In this document: piece by piece, positions 50,683 to 62,147 of the stretch
Position numbering within the stretch: the first letter of the stretch is position 1
Layout: every line of letters begins with the position of its first letter
Source: Oxytricha trifallax
Taxonomy: Eukaryota > Ciliophora > Spirotrichea > Sporadotrichida > Oxytrichidae
Length of the DNA stretch: 64,000 nt
Assembly: GCA_000711775.1 (NCBI GenBank)
Contig: ARYC01001395.1
Location: 40,832-104,831 of the forward strand
Direction: 5' to 3'
The notes under the pieces: model-generated
Database searches by the model: none
Seen by the model: only the letters and a program-made list of their open reading frames with translations
Told to the model about the DNA's origin: nothing
Translations under genes and position numbers: made by a program

Positions 50683-52758
50683 TTAATTTAATTAAGAAAT
50701 ATTAAAATATTTGGTGCAAAAAAAACTTCTCTAATATTTTTTATCATAATATAGTGCAAGAAATCCCTTTCCCTTAAAAATTTTTATTAAACCTACAACT
50801 ATTTTATTAAAAAAATTATGAGGATCCATATATTTAATAATTCTTGTTGAATACTTATTGGTTTACTCATATAGGCTTTTAAATGAGTCATAACCTGAAT
50901 CTATGATTTTATCACTATATAAATACTGGATATTCCCTAAATAATAAATAAATTTGTTTTAAAGTTTAATAAACATTGATATAATATATTATATCAAAAA
51001 TATTATAAATTTATAACTATAAACTTTGAAAATTTTGTATATCTAATAGCTTAGTTTTGTCATATTTTACTTGAAAAATTCAATATTTCTTCCCTTATCA
51101 ATCAATATCATATTTACGATTTTTATAGTCGTGATAATTGATATATCTTGAAAAGATTTTATAATTTTTTAGACTTATAGGTGATATTATACAAATATAT
51201 ATTCAGAGGCTCAGGTCTCCCTTTTCAACTCAACTTAATAACACTACATTTCTAATTAATAAATTAAGAATCTATAACTTAATAAGGGTTTTAGGTTTTG
51301 ATTGTTAGACAATAAAAATATTAGAAATTTTTATATTTAATTAACTTCATTATTTAATTCTAATCATGTTTTTTTAGCCTTTAAAGCATTCTAAGTTTTA
51401 GAATTTTAAATTATATATTTTTAGCAATTCATAAATGGATTAAATTTATACTCTAAATATATAAAATGAATATAAAAATCTAGTTGTTTATTTTCAATAT
51501 TATGTGAAAGAAATTCTGATTAGATTAATAAATATATATTTTATTTAATTAGAAAATCTATTATATGAAATAACTTTTTTTTATTATGCAATTCAAATAA
51601 ATTTTAATAATAATTCTCAAAAGCATATTTTACTTTAAGTTTCTCTTATTCTTACTAGAATAGAAATTAATTTGTAAAAAAATAAATTAATTAAGGGAAA
51701 CCAGTCTTAGCGTATAAAAATAATTTTTAGATGATTATTTAGATTTGTTTGGCTATTTTTAATTGTATATAAGAGTTAAAAATAATATCAAAGTTAAAAG
51801 CGAGAGAGAATAAAGAGCAAAAATAGAAATTACAGTTATTCCACATAATAATCAATTTTTATAAATGTAAATACTTTCAAATTTTTATAACTTGCAAATA
51901 ATATAATATAATAAACAAAATTCTCTAGAATAAGAATAAATGAATGAGATAAATTAATTCTGTACTTAAATTGAGCATTGAGCATGATTTATATTTTATA
52001 GATAACAAACATATCTCGAAACGAATTTATAGAATTTTAAATTTTAAATAGCATACGCTTAAGAATTTTTCTAATTAGTGAATTTTCATTTTAGAACATC
52101 TCAAAAAGAGTTAAATAACATAATTTATTATTAAAGATTACTTAGTCTTATAAAAAGATAAGACTTTAACTTTTTAAATCAAGTATTCATTAATTACTTT
52201 AAATATTTTGTTTATATAAATTCAATTCATAAAATTCAAAATAATGATATTTCAAAATATAAAATAGGAGATGACTCATTCATTTATACTTTAGTTTTTC
52301 ATGTTCATATAATTTTCTCCCAAAAATTTTTTATAATAATTTTTCTAAGTTTTTTATAAAGGATAATAATTAATAGTCTTTTAAATAAATATTTTAGTTT
52401 TTATTGACTAGTCTATATAAGTATATTTCAAAATAAATGGGACATTATAGAAGATAATCAAATTCAAATTTTTCCATAAGATTTATTTTTTATTCTAATT
52501 CAATAAAAATATCATAAATCCTTTTTTTTTATTAAAATATGTTAAGGAGATTCTTGGTATATTTATTATATATGACTAAATTATTATTTATTTTTAGAAA
52601 TTTATAGCTTAATAAAATCATTATTAATTATAATTTATTAAATACCAAATACATTGTAAGAGAATAATATTTGCAAACAAAATTAAATTCATGAGATTTC
52701 CCACAAGAAACACAAAAATATTCTAAAAAATTTAATTAATTATTCAAATTTCTTTTAC
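50683..52758. other. AT-rich DNA, nothing recognised
   Basis: No supported gene. A GGGTTTTAGGTTTTGATT motif at 51285-51303 matches similar motifs at 1474 and 22638. Confidence 0.5.
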
Positions 52759-52760
52759 TA

Positions 52761-53096
52761 TTACTAAAATACATTTAATTATGAAAATTGCGAATAAATT
52801 GAATAAGTGATCCTATTGATATTAACATTAGTGACTATAAATAATTTCAAATACAATGCCATTTGAAATAATCTACCATAATCTAACTGTAAGTTTATTT
52901 TTCTAGGAGTGTGATATTGTTTATTTTTATTTTTAAATTAGAATTAAATTTAGGACATTTTACTGGCAAACTCATATAAAACACCTTCAGTATTTTGATT
53001 GATAAAAGGTTTCAAATGAGCCATACTCTGTTGGAATTTAAAATAGGATTTCTGTAGGGGCCTAATATTTAAGTATTAGTAAGTGAATAGAACAAG
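52761..53096 (+). repeat. Left terminal inverted repeat of the 4.3-kb transposon
   Basis: Pairs with 56761-57096. The summed coordinates are constant (109857) along the repeat, so there are no net indels between the arms. Confidence 0.95.
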
Positions 53097-53125
53097 AGAT
53101 GTTTTAAGTTAGTTTATGACATTGA

Positions 53126-54120
53126 TTAAATATACTCATTATTTTGTTGTGTCATAGATGTAATGAATATAGTGATCAACTCAAGGATATTAAAAATTAC
53201 ACGTCTATTGCTAGAGTGTTCGATGAATCACCAGCAATAGATAGGTATTTACTGACTATTAGCATTTAATTTAAAGGGGTAGCATCTTAATTCTAAGCCT
53301 AAGAGAATCTAAAATTATATTATCATAAAATAAATTGTCTTATTAATTATAAGACTCTTAAATACTAGGATCATTTCTCTCAAGCTTAAAGAGATGTGAT
53401 TTTTCATCGCCAATTTCCTTGTCCTCATTTCTCTGCTTCATACATAGCTATCATAGATAAAATGAATAGAATATCATACAAGTCAGTCAATCGAATTTTG
53501 AGAGTAACTGACTTTATTCCTCAATTTAAAAGACAAGTTTAACTTATTTTTTGGGGATAAAACGCAGACGAATTAAGAGCAAAATAAAGATCAAGTATGC
53601 TGATGAGGCAGTATTCAAGTTTAATACAATGATTTCAAGATATTTTTACAAGAGATATAGCAACATAGAAGTTTATAATTAATAGATTAAGGTTCAAACT
53701 CGAATTAATTTTATGAAAAAAGGACAAAAAAAGGCATCAAGACTTGTGCTATTCACACTCGTTTTATAAAGACTGAATTATAAATAAAGTTCTTATAATA
53801 GCTTAGAGAGAAGTAAATAGACAAACAAAATTATCCTTTTTTGGATAACTTTTCTGTCCATAAAAATAAAGACTATAGGAAGGAATATGAAAGTTAACAT
53901 AATCACCTGAATTTTAAATTCCCTTAAGTCCTCAGTTCAATGTAATTGATTATATTTGGGTTTTAATGATAGGCCCCTACAAGACACTTTTACTTTATTA
54001 CTTAATGCACTACTTTAAGATAGATAAATTATATTCTATAATAAGTGCTAGGTAAAGATTCAGCATGATAAAGCTAAAGTAAGCGCAAGAGAAGAGATAT
54101 TTTTTGTAGTTGAATTTGTC
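53126..54120 (+). pseudogene. Mariner-type (DD34D) transposase, frameshifted
   Basis: Ciliate code. After TGA 53123-53125 a frame of 168 codons ends at TGA 53630-53632. It contains a probable helix-turn-helix (RISYKSVNRILRVTDF), as in Tc1/mariner DNA-binding domains. A 1-nt shift at an A run near 53585 leads to IKYADEAVFKFNTM, the first catalytic Asp (codon 53602-53604). A further shift leads to LDNFSVHKNKDYRKEY, the second Asp (53844-53846, LDN...H motif). Another leads to PLSPQFNVIDYIWVL, where Asp (53948-53950) replaces the usual NPIE/D acidic residue. After correcting one missing nt, 34 residues separate the last two acids, the mariner DD34D spacing. At least three indels make it inactive as read. 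The start codon was not found. It lies directly inside the left TIR. Confidence 0.8.
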
Positions 54121-54460
54121 TTTGATTTAAACGAAAGAATAAATTTACATATTAAATTAACCCGCAAAAGGGTTTGGCATCAGGTTCTTTTACTCTTTTT
54201 AATGCTTGATTGGGCTTTTGTTTCCTCTCATAGTACCTCCTTCTGCATCATTTCTCATATTTATTAAAAATCTTTAAAGATTCACTCAATTCTTGTTATT
54301 CTAGAGACTTTCTCTCTTTCTTTAACTTTCTGCACTCATTCGATATGTAAATAGCTCTAGGTTTTTAAGCTTACTTGAAATGAATGGATGCTTCATCTTT
54401 TTATACACCAGGAGTTATTTATTTTAATTCACTACTACTTTTTTTATTTAGGTAAGACGC
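54120..54460 (-). pseudogene. Small basic ORF of the transposon, one in-frame TGA
   Basis: The minus-strand frame gives GVQKDEASIHFKQAQKPRAI, then YISNECRKLKKERKSLEQQ, ELSESLKIFNKYEK, a TGA at 54248-54250, then CRRRYYERKQKPNQALKRV and EPDAKPFCG. It is highly basic and helical. The KPRAIYISNECRK start and spacing resemble an HMG-box-like DNA-binding domain, but this is only a suggestion. It is convergent with and overlaps the end of the transposase frame. TBE elements also carry a small third ORF, but homology was not established. Confidence 0.4.
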
Positions 54461-54479
54461 TGTTGCACATATTTTTACC

Positions 54480-55340
54480 TTTAATTATATAATTTCGTAC
54501 AAGTGCTCAGATTTTAGAGTTTTAAGCATGCCAAAGAAGAATTTCAGTTTGGCAGCTTTAATAGAAGGTCAAAAGCCATATCTGGATCATATTGATTGCA
54601 TCATCTTTAAGGTTGATCACTGAGATTTATGGGTAGTTAGGAATCTCAATCATCTTTATTTTTTTCTATCCACTAAGTAGTGCTTCCAAGAATGAGATTG
54701 TTGTTCCTTACTGGTTTGGCTAAAACAATTCAACTCCACCTAATTTATTGCAATAGCGATAAGCTTACTTGGTTAAACCAATAATTTATTGAGGTCCTCA
54801 TTACTTCGAAACTTTTCTTAGATTTTAAAATTGAATTCTCTTCATTACATCATTCAAAGATTCTATCTTGCTTATAATTTTGGAAATGCTTATGAAATTT
54901 ATAATTATGATATCTATTATAAATTATTAAGAGTCGTACAACTTGGCCTACTGGAGTTCAAATTTTAAAGTATGCGGAGAAGTTTCAAAAATTATTTCTA
55001 AGTTCACAGATCATTTAATGCCCTGATAATGATTAATTATTTTAGGAGATCCTCAAATTTATGTTTAACCTTTATAAGAAGTTAAATTTAAAGAAAAAAG
55101 CTTCATTAGGAGCGTAATAAATAAAAATGTTTAATAACTTTACTTACAAATTAGGTTAAATTTTTGACAAACAAAACTTCTATAGGAGTATTTTAATTTT
55201 CTAAAATATATTATAATGTCATACAAATGTAAACTTAAAGCAATTTATGATTCTTAATTTTTACATACCTCTAAGTAAAGAATTTACGAAAATGTATTCT
55301 ACTCAATTAAAATATAGTCCCTACATTAATTTATCGTTAA
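54480..55340. other. Transposon interior with ambiguous frames on both strands
   Basis: Both strands show partly coherent ciliate-code frames. The plus strand has MPKKNFSLAALIEGQKPYL from ATG 54529. The minus strand has LFQPNQQGTTISFLEALLS over about 54500-54780. The correct strand could not be chosen without homologues. From about 55040 to 55340 only AT-rich spacer is seen. Confidence 0.35.
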
Positions 55341-55367
55341 TATAATAAAATTAATCAGTAATTTAAA

Positions 55368-56745
55368 ATGAACGTTAACATTTAGGAAGTGATGCATTAC
55401 TGGGATTAAACCAATAGAAATTAACATTCCTCAACCAAAAAGGAAGTTGAGACCCCAAAATCGCTTGCACTAAGTAGGAACCTACTTAATACATCTTTTA
55501 CGAGTCATCTTTTAAGATTGAAATATAAGTTTAGAAGGAAGTCATCAAAATTGCTGCATAATAAGATGAGTACAATAAATAAGCCCCCTTGAATATTATA
55601 TTTTAATATATAAAGTTGACTATAAATGCAAGGAATGCAAAAAAGCTTTCCCTTACAAGTCAACTTTTTTAGGTATATGCACAACGATATTTTAAGCATA
55701 AAAAGAAAGATGGAAAGTATGTTTGTGAGAAGTCACATTCTCATGCAAGAGACCTCAAAGTTCACTTAAAACAAAAGAAATCTAAGTTTTGTCTATATTT
55801 ATTAATTCACAGGTAAAAGATTCTACTTAATCCAAAGATAAATAAACTCAGTGAAGTCTCTTAGAGTTGAAAAGTAAAAATAATTTTTAATAAAAATTGA
55901 AATCAAGAACAATCATATCGCTGAGATAAAAAAAATTCAATGCAATAAAGATTCCCATAATAAAAATTATTGATTTAGATTCTTGCCTAGAAAGCTACCT
56001 CTCTCTATAGAATAAAATAGAGAAAAGAATCATTATTGATGATTAATATGCCTACAAAAAACATCAGTTCAATTCCTTCCCTGCTAAAACGCTAATGAAT
56101 ATTAAATCTTAAAAGGCAAAGTTCAATGTTTGTAAGTAGATTATCTAGCTTGATGCTATTTCTTGATAAAGATCATATACCTTCAGACTTCCCTTACTAG
56201 AAATGGCTTACAAAGTAATCTTATCTAACAATATATGTCAGAGATAAATTAGTTTGATTATTTCGTTGATAGTTGAAGAAAATGAAGAGCTTCAGAAGTA
56301 GGCTACGTTCTAAGCGTTTTAGAACCAGTGTAAATAAAGATTGATCTTCTACCACTAAGAGTATACATTATTGATGTTAAACTGGTACAAATACTGTTAT
56401 AAGAAATGTATTTGGTACTCCAGGTTGTTTTCCCAGTGAGAGAAAAGATTTGAAAGACAGAAAAATGCATAGAACATTTGGGTACTAACAGCCTTCATAA
56501 TAAAGAGTAACATGCCAAGATACAAATACTTTAGCTTTATAGCTAAATAGGATTTAAAACAATTAATCAAGTAATTCCTAGATAAGTAAATGGTTTCTGG
56601 AGGAAGAAGAGAACTCACATGCTAAGCAATAATTAAACCAAGCTAGGATAACAAAGTATCGATAGATAATTTCAACTACTATTTAGAAAGATAAAATTTA
56701 GAGAACTGCATCATGAATCTAAGCTTAGTTTTTAGTCAAATTTGT
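55368..56745 (+). pseudogene. C2H2 zinc-finger ORF of the transposon, frameshifted with in-frame TGAs
   Basis: ATG 55368 begins MNVNIQEVMHYWDQTNRN and a Lys/Ser-rich stretch to TGA near 55590. In the next frame YKCKECKKAFPYKSTF (55623-55670) is the first half of a classic C2H2 finger. After shifts it is completed by YMHNDI and followed by KDGKYVCE, SHSHARDLKVHLKQKKSK, a second degenerate finger. From about 56040 another frame reads coherently to 56745 (EENEELQKQATFQAFQNQ, NWYKYCYKKCIWYSRLF, MPRYKYFSFIAKQDLKQLI), broken only by in-frame TGAs near 56168 and 56443. A zinc-finger ORF beside a transposase parallels the 57-kDa ORF known from TBE elements; homology is inference. Several indels suggest decay. 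Confidence 0.6.
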
Positions 56746-56760
56746 TTTTAAAAAAATTTA

Positions 56761-57096
56761 CTTGTTCTATTCACTTACTAATACTTAAATATTAGGCCCC
56801 TACAGAAATCCTATTTTAAATTCCAACAGAGTATGGCTCATTTGAAACCTTTTATCAATCAAAATACTGAAGGTGTTTTATATGAGTTTGCCAGTAAAAT
56901 GTCCTAAATTTAATTCTAATTTAAAAATAAAAATAAACAATATCACACTCCTAGAAAAATAAACTTACAGTTAGATTATGGTAGATTATTTCAAATGGCA
57001 TTGTATTTGAAATTATTTATAGTCACTAATGTTAATATCAATAGGATCACTTATTCAATTTATTCGCAATTTTCATAATTAAATGTATTTTAGTAA
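56761..57096 (-). repeat. Right terminal inverted repeat of the 4.3-kb transposon
   Basis: Inverted copy of 52761-53096, starting with CTTGTTCTATTCACTTAC and ending at AGTAA followed by TA. Confidence 0.95.
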
Positions 57097-57098
57097 TA

Positions 57099-58027
57099 TT
57101 ATTATTTTGATCTTATTCTATTAAATTTTCTTCTTAAATTAAATAGCAAAAAGAAAGATTTCTTTCAAGATTTTGTAATTTCGATTTCTTTGATTCTTGA
57201 GTGTGCATCTTAAAATTTTTAATATGCTTAATTAATTAATTTTTGATAACAAATTAAAAGAAAATTTAATTCTTATTGCAAAAATAGAAATTTATTTTAA
57301 TTTATGAAGAAAAAAAAATAAAATAAAGAATATAAGAGTCTCTTTGACAATAAATATTCAACATTATGTAGACTACATTATAAATATCATTGGGGACTCA
57401 TAACTCTCTAAGCTCATTAATTAGATTTTTCTCATTAATTTTTTTTATATATTTTTGTTTTTTAGGGATTTATAGAGGTATTTGAGAAAGCTCAATTAAA
57501 TGTTACTTTAATGAATATTAATAGCCTTAATTATTCAAGCAAAATTTATCTGCTTGTGGTTTTTACTCTTAAATCTATATATCTGTAGCGGTTCTTGAAT
57601 GCCATCTATGATCATCAAAAATTTAAGGAATATTATTTTATTATCATCTCTACAATTATATAATAATTATATTTATGTATAGAGTGATTCTATAGTATAT
57701 ATTATATATTATTTCCCATTTTGATACTTTCAATTTCACACTATCGAACCTTTAGTTTGATTCTCTCTTATTGTAGTTAATCATGGAGGACTAAGAAAAA
57801 TTGCTATAGTCAGTATCTCTCGTATTATATTGTTCATTTGAACCAATGAGACTTATTTGTAAAAGACTAATATTTATCTTAATATTTTAGGATTTAAATC
57901 TCTTAAAACATACCTTAAATCATTTCTGAGATTATTCATTCAAATCATCAGAATGTTTAATATCTATACTATCGTAGTATCATTTTAAATCTTCTTCAAT
58001 CTTCATGTAATAAAACTATACTTTTGA
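57099..58027. other. AT-rich DNA, nothing certain
   Basis: A plus-strand frame from ATG at about 57783 (MEDQEKLLQSVSLVLYC) is open for about 46 codons; too short to call. Confidence 0.4.
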
Positions 58028-58321
58028 ATAACACCATAGGATCTATGTAATTTTTTTCATTATTTTTTCATTTGCCCTTCTTAGAATTATGTGTTTGTTG
58101 GTATGATTAATTTCATATTACTAGTTCCTCCTAATTTGATACCTGAGAAGGTATTAACGAATATATCAATTACTACAGCTTTTGTGTGGTTGGCACTTCA
58201 ATACTAAAATAATCTCAAATCAGATACAAATGTTTATTCAATGAAGACATTAAAATTGCTCACTCTACTAAAATATTTGTATTAAAATATAAGTAGTTAA
58301 TTTTTAATTAGCTAAATATGA
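58028..58321 (+). CDS. Weak ciliate-code ORF, possible membrane protein fragment
   Basis: The frame is open for 97 codons between TGA 58025-58027 and TGA 58319-58321. It contains hydrophobic stretches (MINFILLVPPNLIPEKVL, TTAFVWLALQYQNN) that could be membrane segments. There is no start codon at the beginning, no recognised domain and only a mild GC rise. The region to about 58540 also has a 46-codon frame in another register (VIMNSIMLYTNAYHSPY), so a decayed gene is possible. Chance openness is a serious alternative. Confidence 0.28.
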
Positions 58322-61300
58322 TACTTTCTCTAGAGACTCCCCTATTAAACTGTTTTTATTCTAGAGAATTAGATAATTTAGCAGGATACAAGTCTGAAGT
58401 ATCTTTATTTATAATAAAATCTTTTCTATTGGCTCTTTACTCAAGCAGAAAGTTATAATGAATTCAATCATGTTGTATACTAATGCCTACCATTCACCAT
58501 ATCAATAAGCACATTTGCTATATCTGATGAATTGAATTGTATCTCTTTTATTTGATTTTCAAACTTTATGCAGTTGAAAAACATTTAGTAATCTTGACAT
58601 CAAACTTTTATTTTCAACTGGTAGCTATTTTACTACTTCTTGAAATAATCAATATATATGTAAACGCCTATGATTGATTTCTCTTTTTTGTGTTTACTTC
58701 CACACACACAATTAAGCTCAAAATTTAAGATCTTTCAGCTCCACTTCGTTCTAAACATAAGAAGTTTTTTCGGTATTTTCATATAGCCAAAGTTTAGCAT
58801 TAATTATCAAGTTCAAAGAGAGACTTCTCAACGATTAATTTTAATAAAATAATAATAATGATTTTATAAAGGGTTAAGTAACTCAAACTTAAACATTTTT
58901 TATATTAAATGAAAATTAATATCGCACTAAAAATCAAATAAATAAGGGAAAACAATTAATCCTTATTAATCTTTTTAAAGAAACTATTAGAATATGATTG
59001 AGCTTACTATTTAATTGGACTCTTAAGATATTCTGATATTAGTAACATAAAAATGCTTAATATAGTCTTCAATACATAGAATATTTATAATAGAATAGAA
59101 TAAATAAAAATATATTAATTGATTTAAGTTGTTTATTTATTTTAAATTCTTAAATGATTTGTTTATTAGCAATAGTGATAAAATGCTTGAGGTTATATTT
59201 TATTTAATTTAATTATTAATCATTAATTAACTATTATTATTTTTATTGAAATATATAACATTATTTTGTTGCTATTTAAAATTAAATTATTAGTGGGGTC
59301 TATTTAAAATATTCTATTTATTCTTTCAATTTGAAATTTTAATCACAAAATTACTTTGCAACATATAAAAAAAAGAAGAAGCATTATACAATCATTTTCT
59401 CAGATTTAAAAGATTTTTAATTAGACTTATGCAAGAATTTATACTTTAATCAAAGTCATAAAAAATAAATATAGATGATATTTTCAAATAAGTAATACTT
59501 CTTTTTGTTAATTTATTTTATTTTTAAAAAAACAATATATTATGTACATAAAAACAGGAAAATGCAATATTTACTTATTTACAATAAATAAAAACTTAAT
59601 TAAAAATGTTTAACATCCACAAGTGCATTCTCCCAAAAATTAAATAAATATACATTTATATTGTTATATTTGAATTAGAATGGATTAAATATATCTGAAT
59701 ATTAAAATTTGGCATAATATTGTATGAATACATTTAAATGAGAATTAATAAAATAAAAAATATCTAAATATTATTATCATTATTGATAGCTTAAGCGAAA
59801 TAAATTTGAAACTTAAAGGAATTAATTAGTATTTAAAAGACTCAATTTTCAGATATTCGGGAACTTATTTAAAATCAAAGTTTTTCTAAATATCGAATGA
59901 ACTAATGATCTGATTTTTCTTTGAATTATAAGCACTTTTATTTCGCATTTATCATGATTAAATAATTTAATTAAATAATATGAAAAAAGTTTCCTATTTG
60001 AATGTATTCCTACAATATTATACTTTTTATTTCATTAGCTTTTAAAGTGTAACTTCTAACTCATATTGACTTTAATGAAGAGATTATGTACTACCTAGGC
60101 AATTGTAGATAATGAAATGTTTATGAAATTTTTTTTGTTCACTTAGACTCATAAATAGAATAAATAATATGCCAAAAATAATAATTACAAGTAAATCTTG
60201 TAACTTTTAAATAACCATAAATGAAATTGCCGATATTTTATAAAATCGTTCCTAAAAATATAAAATTTTGTGAAATTGGTCCGTTAGTGTAAAAATTACT
60301 AAAGTTTTAATTCTTAATTTTAAAATAGAACATAAAAGTTATAGATAAATAGATATACTATATTAAATAGCTTAAATTAAAGCCAATGTCCCTCCACATG
60401 AAATATCACAACTTACTTTACAATTTGCACAGTCAAAATTAAAATAAAAATCCTTCAAATTAATACGTCTTGTTGAAATAAATTATTAATAAGAAAATAA
60501 ATTAGACTAAAAATATTTTGAAATTATTAATTTATATTATTTCTTATATATTTTTCGAATACAGTTAATATCTGCCAATATTTAAAATATTAAACTACCC
60601 AAAATGTTCTCTAATTTCTTGATATCCAATTTATTTTTGCTGATTTTTTAAATCAGAAATTTTAGGGATGATAAATTTAATAAATATAATATAGTATTGA
60701 AAGATATAAATTGAAATGGAATTATTAAAATAATCAAATAGAATTAGAATGAAGATTACTTTATAATATTTGGAAAAGAACTTAGTTTTGCATTTAAGAA
60801 TATTAAATCCAAATATTAACGATATAAAGATAAATTATTTCTAATTTATTTCTATTAGTTATTCTCAAAATAAACTCTAAAAACGATAAGAAAATGAATA
60901 GTTTCTGTTTTTGAAAAATATGAGAAAAAGAAGGTTCCATAATGATTGAGAGTGCGAATGCAGTGCTGTATTATCTTAATATAGTAAAAAATAGAAGATA
61001 ATTATTTAAGCTAATATAAAGGAAGTTATTTTTGAGAATATTTAATCCGACTAAAAGTTATAATTCATGACTTAAATTAGCCCACGATTTAATAAATAAA
61101 ATATAAGATTCAATAACGTTTTATTAACAATTTAATAAAAAAAAATTGTAAACCAATAGTATATTTACAATAAGAATTAATTTTAAATATTTTATGCATT
61201 ATGTAATTTATTAATTTAATACAAACTAAGTGTTTTAATTTGATATAATCTTAAAATAAAATCTATCTATATAAACTTAAATTTTTAACTTAATTTCATT

Positions 61301-61634
61301 TTTTTATAGCTACATTAATGAATATATTAAGCAAATTATTTCATTAATTGCGACTAAATATAATAAATTTATAATATTATGTTATTTTAATAATTATTAC
61401 CCCTAAAATTTTAACATTTCTCTAAATGTATGCTTTATTTTTAATATCAAATAAAAAAAATCTATATTGCAAAACCCACTTTTAATAGGAATAATATTTT
61501 ATTTAATATTGCTAAAATAGATAAAAATAGGAAATTGTAGAAATTAATCAAAAATTAGAATTAATATTTTAATTATAACCAATTTTACTTTTCGATTGTA
61601 TTTGGACACTTATAGTAGAATGTTGTCGATTTGA
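58322..61634. other. AT-rich DNA, nothing recognised
   Basis: Apart from the weak frame mentioned for 58390-58535, no gene, RNA or repeat is supported. Composition is close to the AT-rich background until the GC-richer island begins at about 61600. Confidence 0.5.
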
Positions 61635-62030
61635 TCAAATTTTATCAGGAATGGCTGTATTTTAAGTTAGATCTTCAAATATTTGATCTGATTCACTAGT
61701 TGAGTAACCAGTAGCAACTTTTACTATCTGTTGGATAAATTCATCAACTGATTTAAACATTCTTGATCAAATCATGGTGATTGAGAGTGGAATCACCATA
61801 AATTGTCAATAGCGCCCTGATTTATGAGTGTAAAGTCCAATTAGGATCACCACTGGATTCTCCATGTTTTAAAACACTAGGAACATCAACTTTCACGTCC
61901 TGCTCGACAGTTAGAGCACCCGATTCTGGCAGTTTAGTGAATGAGTAGCCAAGTTGGCCTTTAAAATGAGCGAAAATGAGAGAGGTTTTTGGATTTCGGG
62001 TTTGATTAGTTAAAATTAAAAATTAAAAAT
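61635..62030 (-). pseudogene. 3' fragment of an unidentified ciliate-code gene downstream of the transposase
   Basis: Reading leftward from about 62030, the frame TRNPKTSLIFAHFKGQLGY, KLPESGALTVEQDVKVDVP, WTLHSQIRALLTIYGDSTL, NHHDLIKN is coherent for about 110 codons. A 1-nt shift near 61745 then leads to FKSVDEFIQQIVKVATGYS and TSESDQIFEDLTQ, ending at TGA 61635-61637. GC is well above background. It starts about 120 bp beyond the transposase stop on the same strand and has no ATG, so it may be a second gene of the same transposon or an unrelated fragment. No domain was recognised. Confidence 0.5.
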
Positions 62031-62147
62031 GTGATATGTAATAAGGGGGCTTTTAATCAATAAATTTGACGATTCAAGTGCAGTTAATGGTTATATTGGT
62101 TGCTTCTATAGTCCCTGCACTCCAACTCATCGTCTTTCATATCAATC

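Larger units (their letters stand above)
52759..57098. mobile_element. 4.3-kb autonomous-type transposon, 336-bp TIRs, TA flanks
   Basis: The element is 52761-57096. Its terminal inverted repeats, 52761-53096 and 56761-57096, are exactly equal in length and nearly identical. They start TTACTAAAATACATTTAATT and are flanked by TA on both sides. The interior is GC-richer than the flanks. In ciliate code it carries a DD34D transposase (plus), a short minus-strand ORF, and a C2H2 zinc-finger ORF (plus). A transposase plus a zinc-finger ORF in an element of about 4 kb recalls the TBE/Tec elements of spirotrich ciliates. However, the catalytic triad and TA target are mariner-like, and no telomere-like ends are present. 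The genes are frameshifted, so this copy is probably dead although its TIRs are well kept. Confidence 0.9.

Noticed and set aside
55505-56618. Two minus-strand standard-code ORFs (55505-55699, 56397-56618)
   Set aside because: Antisense to the zinc-finger ORF, which has a C2H2 motif and better composition on the plus strand.
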